A stretch of 64,000 bases of DNA from Micromonospora aurantiaca ATCC 27029 (GTDB lineage Bacteria > Actinomycetota > Actinomycetes > Mycobacteriales > Micromonosporaceae), in the NCBI RefSeq assembly GCF_000145235.1, contig NC_014391.1, positions 4,038,001 to 4,102,000 of the forward strand, given 5' to 3'. Within the stretch, counting starts at the first letter, position 1. Each line of letters begins with the position of its first letter. The notes under the pieces were generated by a model. The model saw only the letters and a list, made by a program, of their open reading frames with translations, made no database searches and was not told the DNA's origin. The translations under genes were made by a program, and so were the position numbers. This document shows, piece by piece, positions 1 to 9,308 of the stretch.

Positions 1-292
1 GGATCACCAGGCGCAGCCGCGCGGCGTGCGGGGCGAGCACGTCCGGCACGGTCGAGGCCACCAGGCCGTCGAGCAGCACCGGGACGCCGTCGGGCAGCCC
101 GCCGAGCAGTCCGGCCAGGTCGGCGCGTTCCCGTGGCCCCGGGTGTGGCCAGCCGCCGGGAACCTGGTGTTCGCGTACCGTCCACCCGCGCGCGGCCAGG
201 CCCCGGCAGGCGTGCCGGTCGTAGGCGTTGCCGCCGCTGGGGTCCGCCGGGTCGTCGATGTCGCCCGGCAGCACCACGTGGACGGCTGTCAT
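1..292 (-). CDS. Glycosyltransferase family 4-like protein, N-terminal part only (cut by window edge)
   Basis: The reading frame starts at the ATG whose complement is at 290-292 and runs off the left edge, so only about 97 residues are seen. They begin MTAVHVVLPGDIDDPADPSG, the usual opening of a GT4-type N-terminal Rossmann domain, with a Gly-Gly-Asn loop for the donor/acceptor cleft. It starts 4 bases after the stop of the pterin-synthase-like gene, so it is probably the third gene of an operon with the dehydrogenase at 698-1675. The product and sugar cannot be told from this fragment. The family call is fairly sure from context and the N-terminal pattern; the function is not. Confidence 0.6.
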   Translation of the reverse strand, partial: MTAVHVVLPGDIDDPADPSGGNAYDRHACRGLAARGWTVREHQVPGGWPHPGPRERADLAGLLGGLPDGVPVLLDGLVASTVPDVLAPHAARLRLVI

Positions 293-296
293 CCGG

Positions 297-695
297 TCAG
301 AGCGACCGCTCGTAGCTCGCCCACGCGATGTGCGACTCGTGCAGGGTGACGGTGATCCCGGCGAGCCCCCGCGCGCCCTCCCCCAGCCGGCCGGCGTGCA
401 CGGCGTCGGCGAGCCGGTCGGCGATCGTCCGCGCGAGCACCTCGGTGGTGGTGTTCACCCCGGCGAAGGCGGGCTCGTCGTCGAGGTTGCGGTAGTTCAG
501 CTCGGCGAGCACGGCCTTGAGCTGCTCGGTGGCCAGCCCGATGTCGACCACGATCCCGTCGTCGTCCAGCTCGGCGCGGCGGAACGTGGCGTCGACGACG
601 AACGTCGCCCCGTGCAGCCGCTGCGCCGGGCCGAAGACCTCGCCGCGGAAGCTGTGGGCGACCATCATGTGGTCCCGGACGGTCACGCTGAACAC
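297..695 (-). CDS. 6-pyruvoyl-tetrahydropterin synthase / QueD-like protein
   Basis: About 132 residues, the normal size of the PTPS/QueD family. The protein opens [16 protein letters not shown], whose His is the first of the zinc-binding histidines, and keeps the later family stretch around 'ADAVHAG' and a C-terminal '[14 protein letters not shown]' with the active-site His-Glu. The GTG at 693-695 is preferred because a GGAG lies 5 bases upstream; an earlier GTG at 699-701 overlaps the dehydrogenase stop but has no free ribosome site. Known family members make 6-pyruvoyl- or 6-carboxy-tetrahydropterin from dihydroneopterin triphosphate. Coupling to a dehydrogenase and a glycosyltransferase suggests a modified pterin product rather than queuosine. 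That last step is inference. Confidence 0.8.
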   Translation of the reverse strand: MFSVTVRDHMMVAHSFRGEVFGPAQRLHGATFVVDATFRRAELDDDGIVVDIGLATEQLKAVLAELNYRNLDDEPAFAGVNTTTEVLARTIADRLADAVHAGRLGEGARGLAGITVTLHESHIAWASYERSL

Positions 696-697
696 GA

Positions 698-1675
698 TCA
701 CTCCTCGCCGTAGGTGATGAGATGACACAGCGCCGGCAGCTCGCCCGAGGCGAGCCGGTCCAGCACGTCGGGCAGGTCGTCGAAGCGGGACCGGCCGGTG
801 AGCAGCGCGTCGAACGCCGGGTCGGCCAGCAGGTCGAGGGCGAGCGCGAGCCGGTCGGCGTAGCTGCGGTCGGCCCGCCGGGGCGACACGGTGCCGACCT
901 GGCTGCTGCGGATGCCCAGCCGTCGGGAGTGGAACGCGCCGCCCAGCGCCAGCGTGACCGGCCGGTCGCCGTACCAGCTCAGCTCCAGCACCGTGCCCTC
1001 GGGGCGCAGCAGCTCCAGGCCGCGTTGCAGCCCGTCGGCGGTGGCGCTGGCGTGCACCACCAGGTCGCGCTCGCCGGTGGCGTCGGCGGGCGTGGCGAAG
1101 CCGGCGCCGAGCGCGGCGGCCACCCTGGCGCGGGCCGGATCGGCGTCGACGAGTTCGACGCGTACGCCGGGGAAGCGGGCCAGCAGCGCGGTCACCGCGC
1201 AGCCGACCATCCCGCCGCCGATCACGGTGACCCGGTCGCCGACCAGCGGAGCGGCGTCCCAGAGCGCGTTCACAGCGGTCTCCACGGTGCCGGCCAGCAC
1301 CGCGCGCTCGGCCGGTACGCCGTCCGGCACGACGGTCACGGCGTCGGCCGGGACCACGTACGCGCTCTGGTGCGGGTAGAGGCAGAAGACGGTACGGCCG
1401 AGCAGCCGCTCGTCGCCCGCCTCGACGGTGCCGACGCTGAGGTAGCCGTACTTGACCGGGGCCGGGAAGTCGCCCTCCTGGAACGGCGCGCGCATGGCGT
1501 CGTGCTGGTCGGCCGGGACGCGGCCGGTGAACACCAGCGTCTCGGTGCCGCGGCTGACGCCGGAGAAGCGGGTCCGGACCAGCACCTCGCCGGGGCCGGG
1601 GGCGGCGAGCCGGACCGGCCGGATCTCGCCCTCGCCGGGGGCGCGGAGCCAGAACGCGTGGGCGTCGACCGTCAC
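698..1675 (-). CDS. Medium-chain dehydrogenase (zinc-type alcohol dehydrogenase family)
   Basis: A 325-residue protein with an N-terminal GroES-like domain (about 1-120) and a Rossmann NAD(P) domain with the GGGMVG turn near residue 150. The usual catalytic-zinc Cys is replaced in the 'FSGVSRGTE' loop, as in zinc-free quinone-reductase-like members. The GTG start at 1673-1675 has an AGGAG five bases upstream; longer frames to the left lack this. It is the first gene of a leftward operon with the pterin-synthase-like protein and the glycosyltransferase. It probably oxidises or reduces an intermediate of that pathway. The substrate is unknown. Confidence 0.78.
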   Translation of the reverse strand: MTVDAHAFWLRAPGEGEIRPVRLAAPGPGEVLVRTRFSGVSRGTETLVFTGRVPADQHDAMRAPFQEGDFPAPVKYGYLSVGTVEAGDERLLGRTVFCLYPHQSAYVVPADAVTVVPDGVPAERAVLAGTVETAVNALWDAAPLVGDRVTVIGGGMVGCAVTALLARFPGVRVELVDADPARARVAAALGAGFATPADATGERDLVVHASATADGLQRGLELLRPEGTVLELSWYGDRPVTLALGGAFHSRRLGIRSSQVGTVSPRRADRSYADRLALALDLLADPAFDALLTGRSRFDDLPDVLDRLASGELPALCHLITYGEE

Positions 1676-1766
1676 GAACTCTCCTCTTCCCCGCATTCCG
1701 ACCGAGTTGTCGATCATAAACACGGAAGCGGGGCGTCCGCGGTTCGAACCGCCCGCGACCCGATGC

Positions 1767-2039
1767 TCAGGCGGCGCGCCGGCGCTGCTCCGTACGCCAG
1801 GTCTCCGGATCGGCCCGGTCGGCGTGGCGGTCCCCGGCCAGTTCCATTGCCCGGTGGGCAGCGGTCAGCGCGTCACACGGCGCCACCTGACCGTCACACA
1901 GCAGGCTCTCGCACCGGCCGGCCTCGTCGGGCCGGTGGGCGACTGCAACGTCGTACGCGGCCCGCCAGAGCAACGGGTCGGTGACTCCCCGTGGCAGGTC
2001 GGCGTCCAGACTGGACCTGTTGCGGATCGTGTCGGGCAC
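1767..2039 (-). CDS. Small hypothetical protein, 90 aa
   Basis: A short acidic protein starting at the GTG at 2037-2039, with an AAGGGGG ribosome site five bases upstream. It contains a compact helical stretch 'DPLLWRAAYDVAVAHRPD' and two Cys in 'CESLLCDG', and ends in an Arg-rich tail. No catalytic motif, signal peptide or membrane segment is visible, and the family is not recognised. It stands alone between the dehydrogenase operon and modC, all on the same strand. The good ribosome site and typical codon use support a real gene. Confidence 0.6.
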   Translation of the reverse strand: MPDTIRNRSSLDADLPRGVTDPLLWRAAYDVAVAHRPDEAGRCESLLCDGQVAPCDALTAAHRAMELAGDRHADRADPETWRTEQRRRAA

Positions 2040-2134
2040 CGTGTCCCCCTTTGCGTCGTCGCTACCGTCCCAGTGACCGGTTGAGCGCAGATCAAACCTC
2101 TCACCTGCGGACACGTCGCGACCAGCGGTGTTTG

Positions 2135-3183
<1,049 letters not shown>

Positions 3184-3187
<4 letters not shown>

Positions 3188-3981
3188 GTCGTCCCGACCC
3201 ATTTGTCGCGCAGGGCGGCGAGGATGACCACGGAGACGGTGAGCAGGATCAGGCTCAGCACGATCGCGGCCTGCAGGTCGGTCTCCAGCGCCAGGTAGAC
3301 CGCCAGCGGCATGGTCTGGGTGCGGCCGGGATAGTTGCCGGCGAACGTGATGGTGGCCCCGAACTCCCCGAGCGCGCGGGCCCAGCAGAGCACCGCCCCG
3401 GCCGCCACGCCCGGGGCGACGAGCGGCAGCGTGACCCGGGTGAAGGTGGTGAACCGTCCGGCGCCGAGCGTGGCGGCGGCCTCCTCGTACCGGGGGTCGG
3501 CGCCACGAAGCGCCCCCTCGACGGCGATGACCAGGAACGGCATGGCCACGAACGCCTCGGCCAGCACCACCCCGGCGGTGGTGAACGGCAGCGTCACCCC
3601 GAACGTCTCGTCGAGCCACGACCCGACCAGCCCGCGCCGGCCGAAGACCAGCAGCAGCGCCACGCCGCCGACCACCGGCGGCAGCACCAGCGGCACCGTG
3701 ACCAGCGCCCGGACCAGCCGCCGGCCGGGGAACTCCACCCGCGCCAAGAGCCAGGCCAGGGGTACGCCGAGCGCCACGCAGAGCAGCGTGGCGACGGTGG
3801 CGGTCTCCAGCGACAGCCGCAGCGCGGTGAGCACACCCGGCTCGGCCAGCCGCTGGGGCAGCGTGGTCCAGGGCGCCCGGAGCAGCAGGCCGGCGAGCGG
3901 CAGGACGAGGAAGGTCAGGCCGAGCCCGGCGGGCACGAGCAGGGCGATCGGCACCCGCTGCCGGCGTACGGTGCGGCTCAT
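3184..3981 (-). CDS. modB: Molybdate ABC transporter permease
   Basis: A 265-residue membrane protein with about five to six hydrophobic helices and the EAA loop 'EEAAATLGAGRFTTFTRVTLP', which docks on the ATPase. The N-terminal helix 'IALLVPAGLGLTFLVLPLAGL' is typical of ModB/CysT permeases. It overlaps both neighbours by four bases (modA stop and modC start), giving a tight modA-modB-modC leftward operon. It forms the channel for molybdate released by ModA. No anomalies are seen. Confidence 0.88.
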
Positions 3982-4760
3982 GCGCCGGGCGGCGCCTGGA
4001 ACCCGGCGGCGGTGAGCACGGCGAGCCCGGCGTCGGAGCGGACGAAGTCGACGAAGGCGCGGGCGCCGGCCGGGTTCCCGGCGGCGCGCAGCACCACGAT
4101 CGGGTAGTCGTTCACCGCGCGCGCCGACTCGGGGAACTCGACCGCGTCGAGCCCGGGTGCGGCGCGGACGTCGGTGCGGTAGACCAGTGCCGCGTCGACC
4201 TCGCCGAGACGCAGCTTGGCCAGCGCTCCCTTGACGTCCTGTTCGAGCGTGGCGGGGGTGAGCCGCACGCCCGCGGCGTCCAGGGCGGTACGCGCGGCGG
4301 CGCCGCAGGGCACCTGCTCGGCGCAGAGCGCCACCTTGACGCCGGGGCGGGCGAGGTCGGCCAGGCCGCCGACCCGGGCCGGGTTACCACGGGGTACGGC
4401 GACGACGAGCTGATTGCGGACCAGCACAGCAGGTTCGCCGTCGGCGTCACCGGCGTCGGTGACCGTCTTCATGGTGGCCGGGGACGCGGCCGCGAACACG
4501 TCGGCGGGTGCGCCCTGGGTGATCTGGGTGGCGAGGCCCGAGCTGCCGCCGAAGTTGAACGTGACGCTGCTGCCCGGGTGGGCGGCCTCGTACTCCTTGC
4601 CGAGCGTGGTGAACGACTCGGTGAGCGAGGCGGCGGCGAACACGGTCACCGGGCCGGCACCGTCGGGACCGGCCGGTTCGTCCGCGCCGCCACAGGCGGT
4701 CAGGCCCAGCGCCCCCACCAGCGCGGCGGCGAGCGCGGCGCGGATCCACCGTACGGTCAC
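3978..4760 (-). CDS. modA: Molybdate-binding lipoprotein of the ABC transporter
   Basis: A 260-residue periplasmic-binding-protein homologue with a lipoprotein signal; the lipobox is 'LGLTACGG', with the Cys near residue 23. The mature part opens 'VTVFAAASLTESFTTLGKEYE', the ModA hallmark in which the Ser of 'AAASL' contacts the oxyanion, followed by 'NFGGSSGLATQI' and 'VYRTDV' near the C-terminus. It is anchored outside the membrane and delivers molybdate to ModBC. Its start overlaps the stop of the upstream regulator by four bases, so the regulator and transporter are one transcript. Confidence 0.9.
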   Translation of the reverse strand: MTVRWIRAALAAALVGALGLTACGGADEPAGPDGAGPVTVFAAASLTESFTTLGKEYEAAHPGSSVTFNFGGSSGLATQITQGAPADVFAAASPATMKTVTDAGDADGEPAVLVRNQLVVAVPRGNPARVGGLADLARPGVKVALCAEQVPCGAAARTALDAAGVRLTPATLEQDVKGALAKLRLGEVDAALVYRTDVRAAPGLDAVEFPESARAVNDYPIVVLRAAGNPAGARAFVDFVRSDAGLAVLTAAGFQAPPGA

Positions 4761-5164
4761 GGACTTGTCCTTCCCCTGGGGGTGGTGGCGGGGGCGCGCT
4801 CGACCACGACGGTGGTCGACTTGATCACCGCGACGGCGACGGAGCCGACCTGGAGGTCGAGGTCGTCCACGGCCTCGCGGCTCATCAGCGACACCACACG
4901 GAACGGCCCGGCCTGGATGTCCACCTGGGCCATCACGGTGTCCTTGACGACGGCGGTGACGATGCCGCGCAGCCGGTTGCGGGCCGAGGACAGCTCGGGG
5001 TGGCCGGGCGCGCGGACGAACGCTGCCACGTCGGCGCCGTCGAGCACCCGGTGGCCGTGCTCGTCGCGGGTGGCCGGCAGCTTGCCGGCGTCGATCCAGC
5101 GGCGGACCGTGTCCGCGCTGACCCCGAGCAGTTCGGCTGCCTCACCGATCCGGAACACCGTCAC
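4757..5164 (-). CDS. Helix-turn-helix / TOBE molybdenum-responsive regulator
   Basis: A 135-residue two-domain protein. Residues 1-60 hold an excisionase/MerR-like helix-turn-helix ('FRIGEAAELLGVSADTVRRWIDAGKLP'), and residues 65-130 form a TOBE oxyanion-binding domain ('NRLRGIVTAVVKDTVMAQVDIQAGPFRVVSLMSREAV'). The order HTH-TOBE is the common actinobacterial alternative to ModE. As first gene of the mod operon it most likely senses molybdate through TOBE and controls its own transcript. No clear operator palindrome is seen in the 94 bases upstream. Confidence 0.82.
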   Translation of the reverse strand: MTVFRIGEAAELLGVSADTVRRWIDAGKLPATRDEHGHRVLDGADVAAFVRAPGHPELSSARNRLRGIVTAVVKDTVMAQVDIQAGPFRVVSLMSREAVDDLDLQVGSVAVAVIKSTTVVVERAPATTPRGRTSP

Positions 5165-5210
5165 GCGCTCACCCTAGCGGCCCGCAGGTGCAAGCCGGAA
5201 GGGGCATGGT

Positions 5211-5228
5211 GGCTCGCATCCGCGAGCC
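5211..5228 (-). terminator. Short hairpin downstream of the copper ATPase gene
   Basis: A perfect 7-bp stem (GGCTCGC / GCGAGCC) with a 4-base loop lies 31 bases past the stop of the leftward ATPase gene. There is no U-tract, which is common in high-GC actinobacteria. The rest of the gap between 5165 and 5258 shows nothing else. Confidence 0.4.
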
Positions 5229-5258
5229 GTGATGCGCCGCGGGAACCGGAACTGCGGT

Positions 5259-7340
5259 TCAGTCGGCCGGGGTGATCCGGACCCGCCGCAGCAGCTGGGC
5301 GTTGAGCGCCACCACGATCGTCGAGGCGGACATCAGCACCGCACCCAGCGCCGGACTGAGCGCGACCCCCGCCCAGGCGAGGACACCGGCGGCGAGCGGG
5401 ATCGCCACCACGTTGTAGCCGGCCGCCCAGGCCAGGTTCTGCCGCATCTTCCGGTACGACGCGCGGGACAGCCGGATCACGCCGCCGACGCCGCGCGGGT
5501 CGGAGCCGGCGAGCACCACCCCGGCGGACTCGATCGCCACGTCGGTGCCGGCGCCGATGGCCAGCCCGACGTCGGCGCGGGCGAGCGCCGGTGCGTCGTT
5601 GACGCCGTCGCCGACCATCGCCACCGTCAGTCCCCGGCCGCGCAGCTCGGCCACCGCCTTGTCCTTGTCGGCCGGGAGCACCTCGGCGAAGACCTCGTCG
5701 ACGCCGGGCCGGAACCCGAGGTCGGCGGCGACCGCCTCGGCGACCGGGCGCGCGTCGCCGGTGATCATCACGATCTTGCGTACGCCGAGGTCGCGCAGCT
5801 CGGCCACGGCGGCCCGCGCCTCCGGGCGGACCTGGTCCTCCAGCCCGAACGCGGCGGTCACCTCCGGCGGGCCACCCTCGGGCAGGCGGACCAGGTGCAG
5901 CACCGCGGCGCCCCGGCCCGACCACTCCTGCGCGGCCCGGGCCAGGTCGTCCGGCACCGCGGCGTCGAGTTCGCGCAGCAGCGCCGGACCGCCGACCGCC
6001 CAGTCCACGCCGTCCACAGTGGCGCGCACTCCCCGGCCGGTCAGTGCCCGGAAGCCGCGCGCGGCGGGACGGGCGCCGCGGGCGTCGGCGGCGGCGACCA
6101 GCGCCCGGGCCAGCGGGTGCTCGCTGTCGGCCTCCACCGCGCCGGCCAGTGCCAGGGCGGCCGTCTCGTCCGTCCCGCCGGTGGTGGCCACCCCGGTCAC
6201 CGTGTGCCGGCCGGTGGTGAGCGTGCCGGTCTTGTCGAACAGGACCGTGTCGACGGTGCGCATCCGCTCCAGCGCGAGCCGGTCCTTGACCAGGATGCCG
6301 GCGCGGGCCGACAGCGCTGTGGACAGCGCCACCACCAGCGGGATGGCCAGGCCGAGCGCGTGCGGGCAGGCGATCACCAACACGGTCACGGTGCGTACCA
6401 CCGCCTGGTCGGGGTCGCCGAGCAGCGCCCAGACCGCGAACGTCGCGAGGCCGGCGAACGCCGCCAGGTAGAACAGCAGCGCGGCGAACCGGTCGGCGAG
6501 CACCTGCGCGCGCCCGCCGGAGGCCTGCGCCTCGGCGACGAGCCGCCCGATGCCGGCCAGCGCGGTGTCCGCGCCTACCGCCTCGACGCGTACCCGGAGG
6601 GTGGAGTCGGTGGCGACGGTGCCGGCGACCACCCGGTCCCCGGCGGCGCGGGCCACCGGCCGCGACTCCCCGGTGATCATCGACTCGTCCAGCTCGGCGG
6701 CGCCCTCGACGATCCGGCCGTCGGCCGGCACCCGCCCGCCGGGGCGCACCAGCACCAGGTCGCCCACCCGCAGCTCGCCGACCGGCACCGGATGCGGCCG
6801 CCCGGCGTCGTCCAGGCGCTCGGCGTCGTCGGGCAGCAGCGCCGCGAGGGCACCGAGCGCGCCGCGCGCCTGCCCGACCGCCCGCATCTCCTGCCAGTGC
6901 CCGAGCAGCATGATGGTGACCAGCGCGGCCAGCTCCCACCAGAAGTCGAGGTCGAACAGGCCGAGGCTGGTGGCGGCCGAGGCGAGGTACGCGACGACGA
7001 TCGCCATCGAGATCAGCAGCATCATGCCGGGGGCACGTTCGCGCAGCTCACGCAGCCCGCCGGTGAGGAACGGCCAGCCGCCGTACGCGAACACCACAGT
7101 GCCGAGCACCGGGCCGACCCAGCGCACGCCCGGGAACTCGAGCGAGTAGCCGAACCAGTCCATCACCATGTGGCTGGTGGCGACGATCGGTACCGTCAGC
7201 GCCAGGCTGAGCCAGAATCGGCGGCGGAACTGCTCCGGGTCGTGCCCGGCGTGCGCGCCGTGCCCGCCGCCGTGGTCGTCCTGACCGCCGCCGTGGCCGC
7301 CGGTGTCGTGGCCTCCGTGGTGGCCGGTTCCGTGCTCCAT
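5259..7340 (-). CDS. CopB-type copper-translocating P1B-3 ATPase
   Basis: A 693-residue P-type ATPase. The first 36 residues are His/Gly/Asp-rich (repeated HHGGHD-like units), a cytoplasmic metal-binding tail typical of CopB. The intramembrane metal site is Cys-Pro-His at 325-327, the mark of subgroup P1B-3, not the CPC of CopA. The phosphorylated Asp is D369 in DKTGTLT, and the hinge is 'MVGDGVNDAPAL' near the C-terminus. The actuator loop carries 'ITGESRPV', the phosphatase TGE motif. It exports copper or silver across the plasma membrane. A perfect CsoR-like palindrome lies 26 bases before the start, so copper induction is expected. No csoR gene is in the window. Confidence 0.9.
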   Translation of the reverse strand: MEHGTGHHGGHDTGGHGGGQDDHGGGHGAHAGHDPEQFRRRFWLSLALTVPIVATSHMVMDWFGYSLEFPGVRWVGPVLGTVVFAYGGWPFLTGGLRELRERAPGMMLLISMAIVVAYLASAATSLGLFDLDFWWELAALVTIMLLGHWQEMRAVGQARGALGALAALLPDDAERLDDAGRPHPVPVGELRVGDLVLVRPGGRVPADGRIVEGAAELDESMITGESRPVARAAGDRVVAGTVATDSTLRVRVEAVGADTALAGIGRLVAEAQASGGRAQVLADRFAALLFYLAAFAGLATFAVWALLGDPDQAVVRTVTVLVIACPHALGLAIPLVVALSTALSARAGILVKDRLALERMRTVDTVLFDKTGTLTTGRHTVTGVATTGGTDETAALALAGAVEADSEHPLARALVAAADARGARPAARGFRALTGRGVRATVDGVDWAVGGPALLRELDAAVPDDLARAAQEWSGRGAAVLHLVRLPEGGPPEVTAAFGLEDQVRPEARAAVAELRDLGVRKIVMITGDARPVAEAVAADLGFRPGVDEVFAEVLPADKDKAVAELRGRGLTVAMVGDGVNDAPALARADVGLAIGAGTDVAIESAGVVLAGSDPRGVGGVIRLSRASYRKMRQNLAWAAGYNVVAIPLAAGVLAWAGVALSPALGAVLMSASTIVVALNAQLLRRVRITPAD

Positions 7341-7365
7341 CGGGCGTCACCTCCACCCGCCACCA

Positions 7366-7380
7366 TACCCCCTGGGGGTA
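7366..7380 (-). promoter_or_regulatory. CsoR-type copper operator
   Basis: The sequence TACCCCC-T-GGGGGTA is a perfect 7+1+7 inverted repeat centred on position 7373, 26 bases upstream of the copper ATPase start. This G/C-tract design flanked by TA is what CsoR-family repressors bind in actinobacteria and other Gram-positives. It probably overlaps or follows the ATPase promoter. The regulator acts in trans. Confidence 0.75.
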
Positions 7381-7407
7381 ACCGCCGGCGTCCGGTCGGC
7401 GCGGTGG

Positions 7408-7806
7408 TCAGCGCTGGGGGCGGGCGCCGACGCTCGGCCGGTCCGCCGGAGGACGGCCCTGCCAGGGCCAGCGGCCGTCCAGCTCCACCTCCAGCGAGAA
7501 ACTCAGGAACGTGCGGACCAGCACGATCAGCGCCAGCACGCCGACGCTGGTGAAGGTGGGCGACACCGCCACCGTACGGATGATGTCGCCGCCGACCAGG
7601 AACTCCAGGCCGAGCAGGATGGCCCGGCCGACCCCCTGCCGGTACGCCCGGTAGTGCGCGACCACCTGGCGGGTCCGGGCGCAGCGCACCGCGAACACCG
7701 CCGTGGCGACCGCGACGCCGACCGCGATGACGAGCACCCCGGCCAGGTCGAGCAGTGCCCCGACGTGCTGGACGATCTCCTTCGTCGGCACCCGGCACCC
7801 CCGCAC
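7408..7806 (-). CDS. DUF1622 small membrane protein
   Basis: About 127-132 residues with three hydrophobic helices: 'LLDLAGVLVIAVGVAVATAV', the conserved 'GRAILLGLEFLVGGDIIRTVAV' and 'SVGVLALIVLVRTFLSFSLE'. The middle stretch is the signature of DUF1622 proteins, whose function is unknown. The start is uncertain: GTG at 7804-7806 gives 132 residues, and GTG at 7789-7791 has a G-rich ribosome site and gives 127. It lies just upstream of the copper operator on the same strand, but the palindrome between them argues for separate transcription. Confidence 0.75.
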   Translation of the reverse strand: MRGCRVPTKEIVQHVGALLDLAGVLVIAVGVAVATAVFAVRCARTRQVVAHYRAYRQGVGRAILLGLEFLVGGDIIRTVAVSPTFTSVGVLALIVLVRTFLSFSLEVELDGRWPWQGRPPADRPSVGARPQR

Positions 7807-7870
7807 CAGCCTGACCCGTCGGCCACGCCCGCGAGCGGGTTTGCCGGTCGGGCAGCCGGTGGGGGGACGT

Positions 7871-7912
7871 CCGGCCGGGACGGCGGGGCGGGTGCGCCGC
7901 CGTCCCGGCCGG
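7871..7912 (-). terminator. Strong hairpin terminator after the pectate lyase gene
   Basis: A perfect 16-bp GC-rich stem (CCGGCCGGGACGGCGG with its complement) and a 10-base loop lie 6 bases past the pectate lyase stop. It ends the leftward pectin genes. There is no U-run, as is usual in this genome. Confidence 0.65.
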
Positions 7913-7917
7913 CCCGG

Positions 7918-9288
7918 TCACTGCCCGATGGCGGCCTGCGGCCCGGCGTACGTGCGCAGCAGTGCGGGAACCTGCGCGGCGGGGTCGAGGCGGTAGGAGT
8001 AGAAACTCGACGGGGTGAACGCCGAGCCGCCGGTCTCCCGCTGACCGGTGCAGCCGACGCAGACGCTGCCGCTCTGGCGTAGTTCCGCGGTGTCGTCCCG
8101 GTAGTAGGGGTCCTTCACGTTCTCGTAGTAGCTGTTCTCGATCACCAGCTTGGTACGGCCCCGGGAGTAGTTGCCGTACCCCCTGATGTTCTGCAGGTAG
8201 TTGTTGAAGAAGTGGGCGTACTGGACGTTGTCGGTGCTGGGATTGCGCACGTTGGTGTCGTGGATCCAGTTGTGGTGCATGGTGATCCGGGCGGTGACGT
8301 TGTCCGTCCAGCCGATGCCGAACGCCTTGTTGCCCTCGGCGATGACGTTCCAGGACACGGTCAGGTTCGTGGTGTCCTTCCGGCTGTCGATAAGGCCGTC
8401 GTTCATCCGCGTGATCGTGTTGTGGTCGATCCAGATCCGGTTCGCGGTGTCCATCTGGATGCCGTCGTAGTCGAAGTCCTTGTCGTCCGGGTCGTCCGAG
8501 GCCACCCGGGTGTCGCGGATGGTCAGGTTGCGGATGATGACGTTGGCGGTGCCGGCGCCGAGGTGGAATCCGCCGTTGACGATCTGCCCGTTCCGCCCGA
8601 CTCCGACGATCGTCTTGTTCGAGCCGACCGGGATCTCCCGGCCGTACGGGCTGACCGTGATCGCCGCGCCGACCCGGATGACGTACGGCGTGCTGGACGC
8701 CGCGTACCGCTCCAGGTCGGCCTGGCTGGTCACGGTGACCGTGGCGCCGGCCGCCCCGCCGGTGGTGCCGGCCGCGCCGGCGAACCCGTCCGGCGCGTTC
8801 GAGTACGGCACACCGGCCGGCGGCGTGGTCGGCGTCGGGGACGGCGCGCCGGTCGTCGGGGTGACCCCGCCGGTGCAGGCGGTGCCGTTGAGCGTGAACA
8901 CCGTGGGCGCCGGGTTCGTGGCGCCGCGCGAGCCGGTGAAGCCGAACGAGACGCTCCCCCCGGCCGGCAGGGCGGCGTTCCAGTCGACGTTCGTCGCGGT
9001 GACGCTCGACGTCCCGGCCGTAACGGTGGCGTTCCACGACTGGGTGACCTGCTGGCCGGCCGGGAACGTCCAGGCCAGCCGCCAGCCGTTCACCGCGTCG
9101 CCCAGGTTCGTGATCGTCACGTCGGCGTTGAAGCCGCCGCTCCACTCGCTGCTGACCCGGTAGTCGACCCGGCAGCCGGCCGCCGCCTGGGCGGTGACCG
9201 CGGTGACCGCGCCGAGCGCCGCCAGGGCCGCGGTCGTGCCGAGCACCAGCGCGGTACGCCAGGGCCGGCCCTTCTTCGTGACAGTCAT
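7918..9288 (-). CDS. Secreted pectate lyase (PL1) with N-terminal CBM2
   Basis: A 456-residue exported enzyme. A Sec signal (about 1-37, ending 'VTAQAAA') is followed by a CBM2 cellulose-binding module (about 38-140) with the typical 'WSGGFNADVTITNLGDAVNGWRLAWTF' core and terminal Cys pair, then a Thr/Pro/Ser linker and a PL1 right-handed beta-helix (about 165-456). 'IWIDHNTITRMNDG' supplies the calcium-binding Asp residues, and 'HHNWIHDTNVRNPS' holds the expected catalytic Arg. It cleaves polygalacturonate by beta-elimination outside the cell. ATG at 9286-9288 has GGAG seven bases upstream. Only 20 bases separate it from the methylesterase gene, its partner for methylated pectin. Confidence 0.92.
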   Translation of the reverse strand: MTVTKKGRPWRTALVLGTTAALAALGAVTAVTAQAAAGCRVDYRVSSEWSGGFNADVTITNLGDAVNGWRLAWTFPAGQQVTQSWNATVTAGTSSVTATNVDWNAALPAGGSVSFGFTGSRGATNPAPTVFTLNGTACTGGVTPTTGAPSPTPTTPPAGVPYSNAPDGFAGAAGTTGGAAGATVTVTSQADLERYAASSTPYVIRVGAAITVSPYGREIPVGSNKTIVGVGRNGQIVNGGFHLGAGTANVIIRNLTIRDTRVASDDPDDKDFDYDGIQMDTANRIWIDHNTITRMNDGLIDSRKDTTNLTVSWNVIAEGNKAFGIGWTDNVTARITMHHNWIHDTNVRNPSTDNVQYAHFFNNYLQNIRGYGNYSRGRTKLVIENSYYENVKDPYYRDDTAELRQSGSVCVGCTGQRETGGSAFTPSSFYSYRLDPAAQVPALLRTYAGPQAAIGQ

Positions 9289-9308
9289 GCCGTTCTCCAA
9301 CATCGTGA

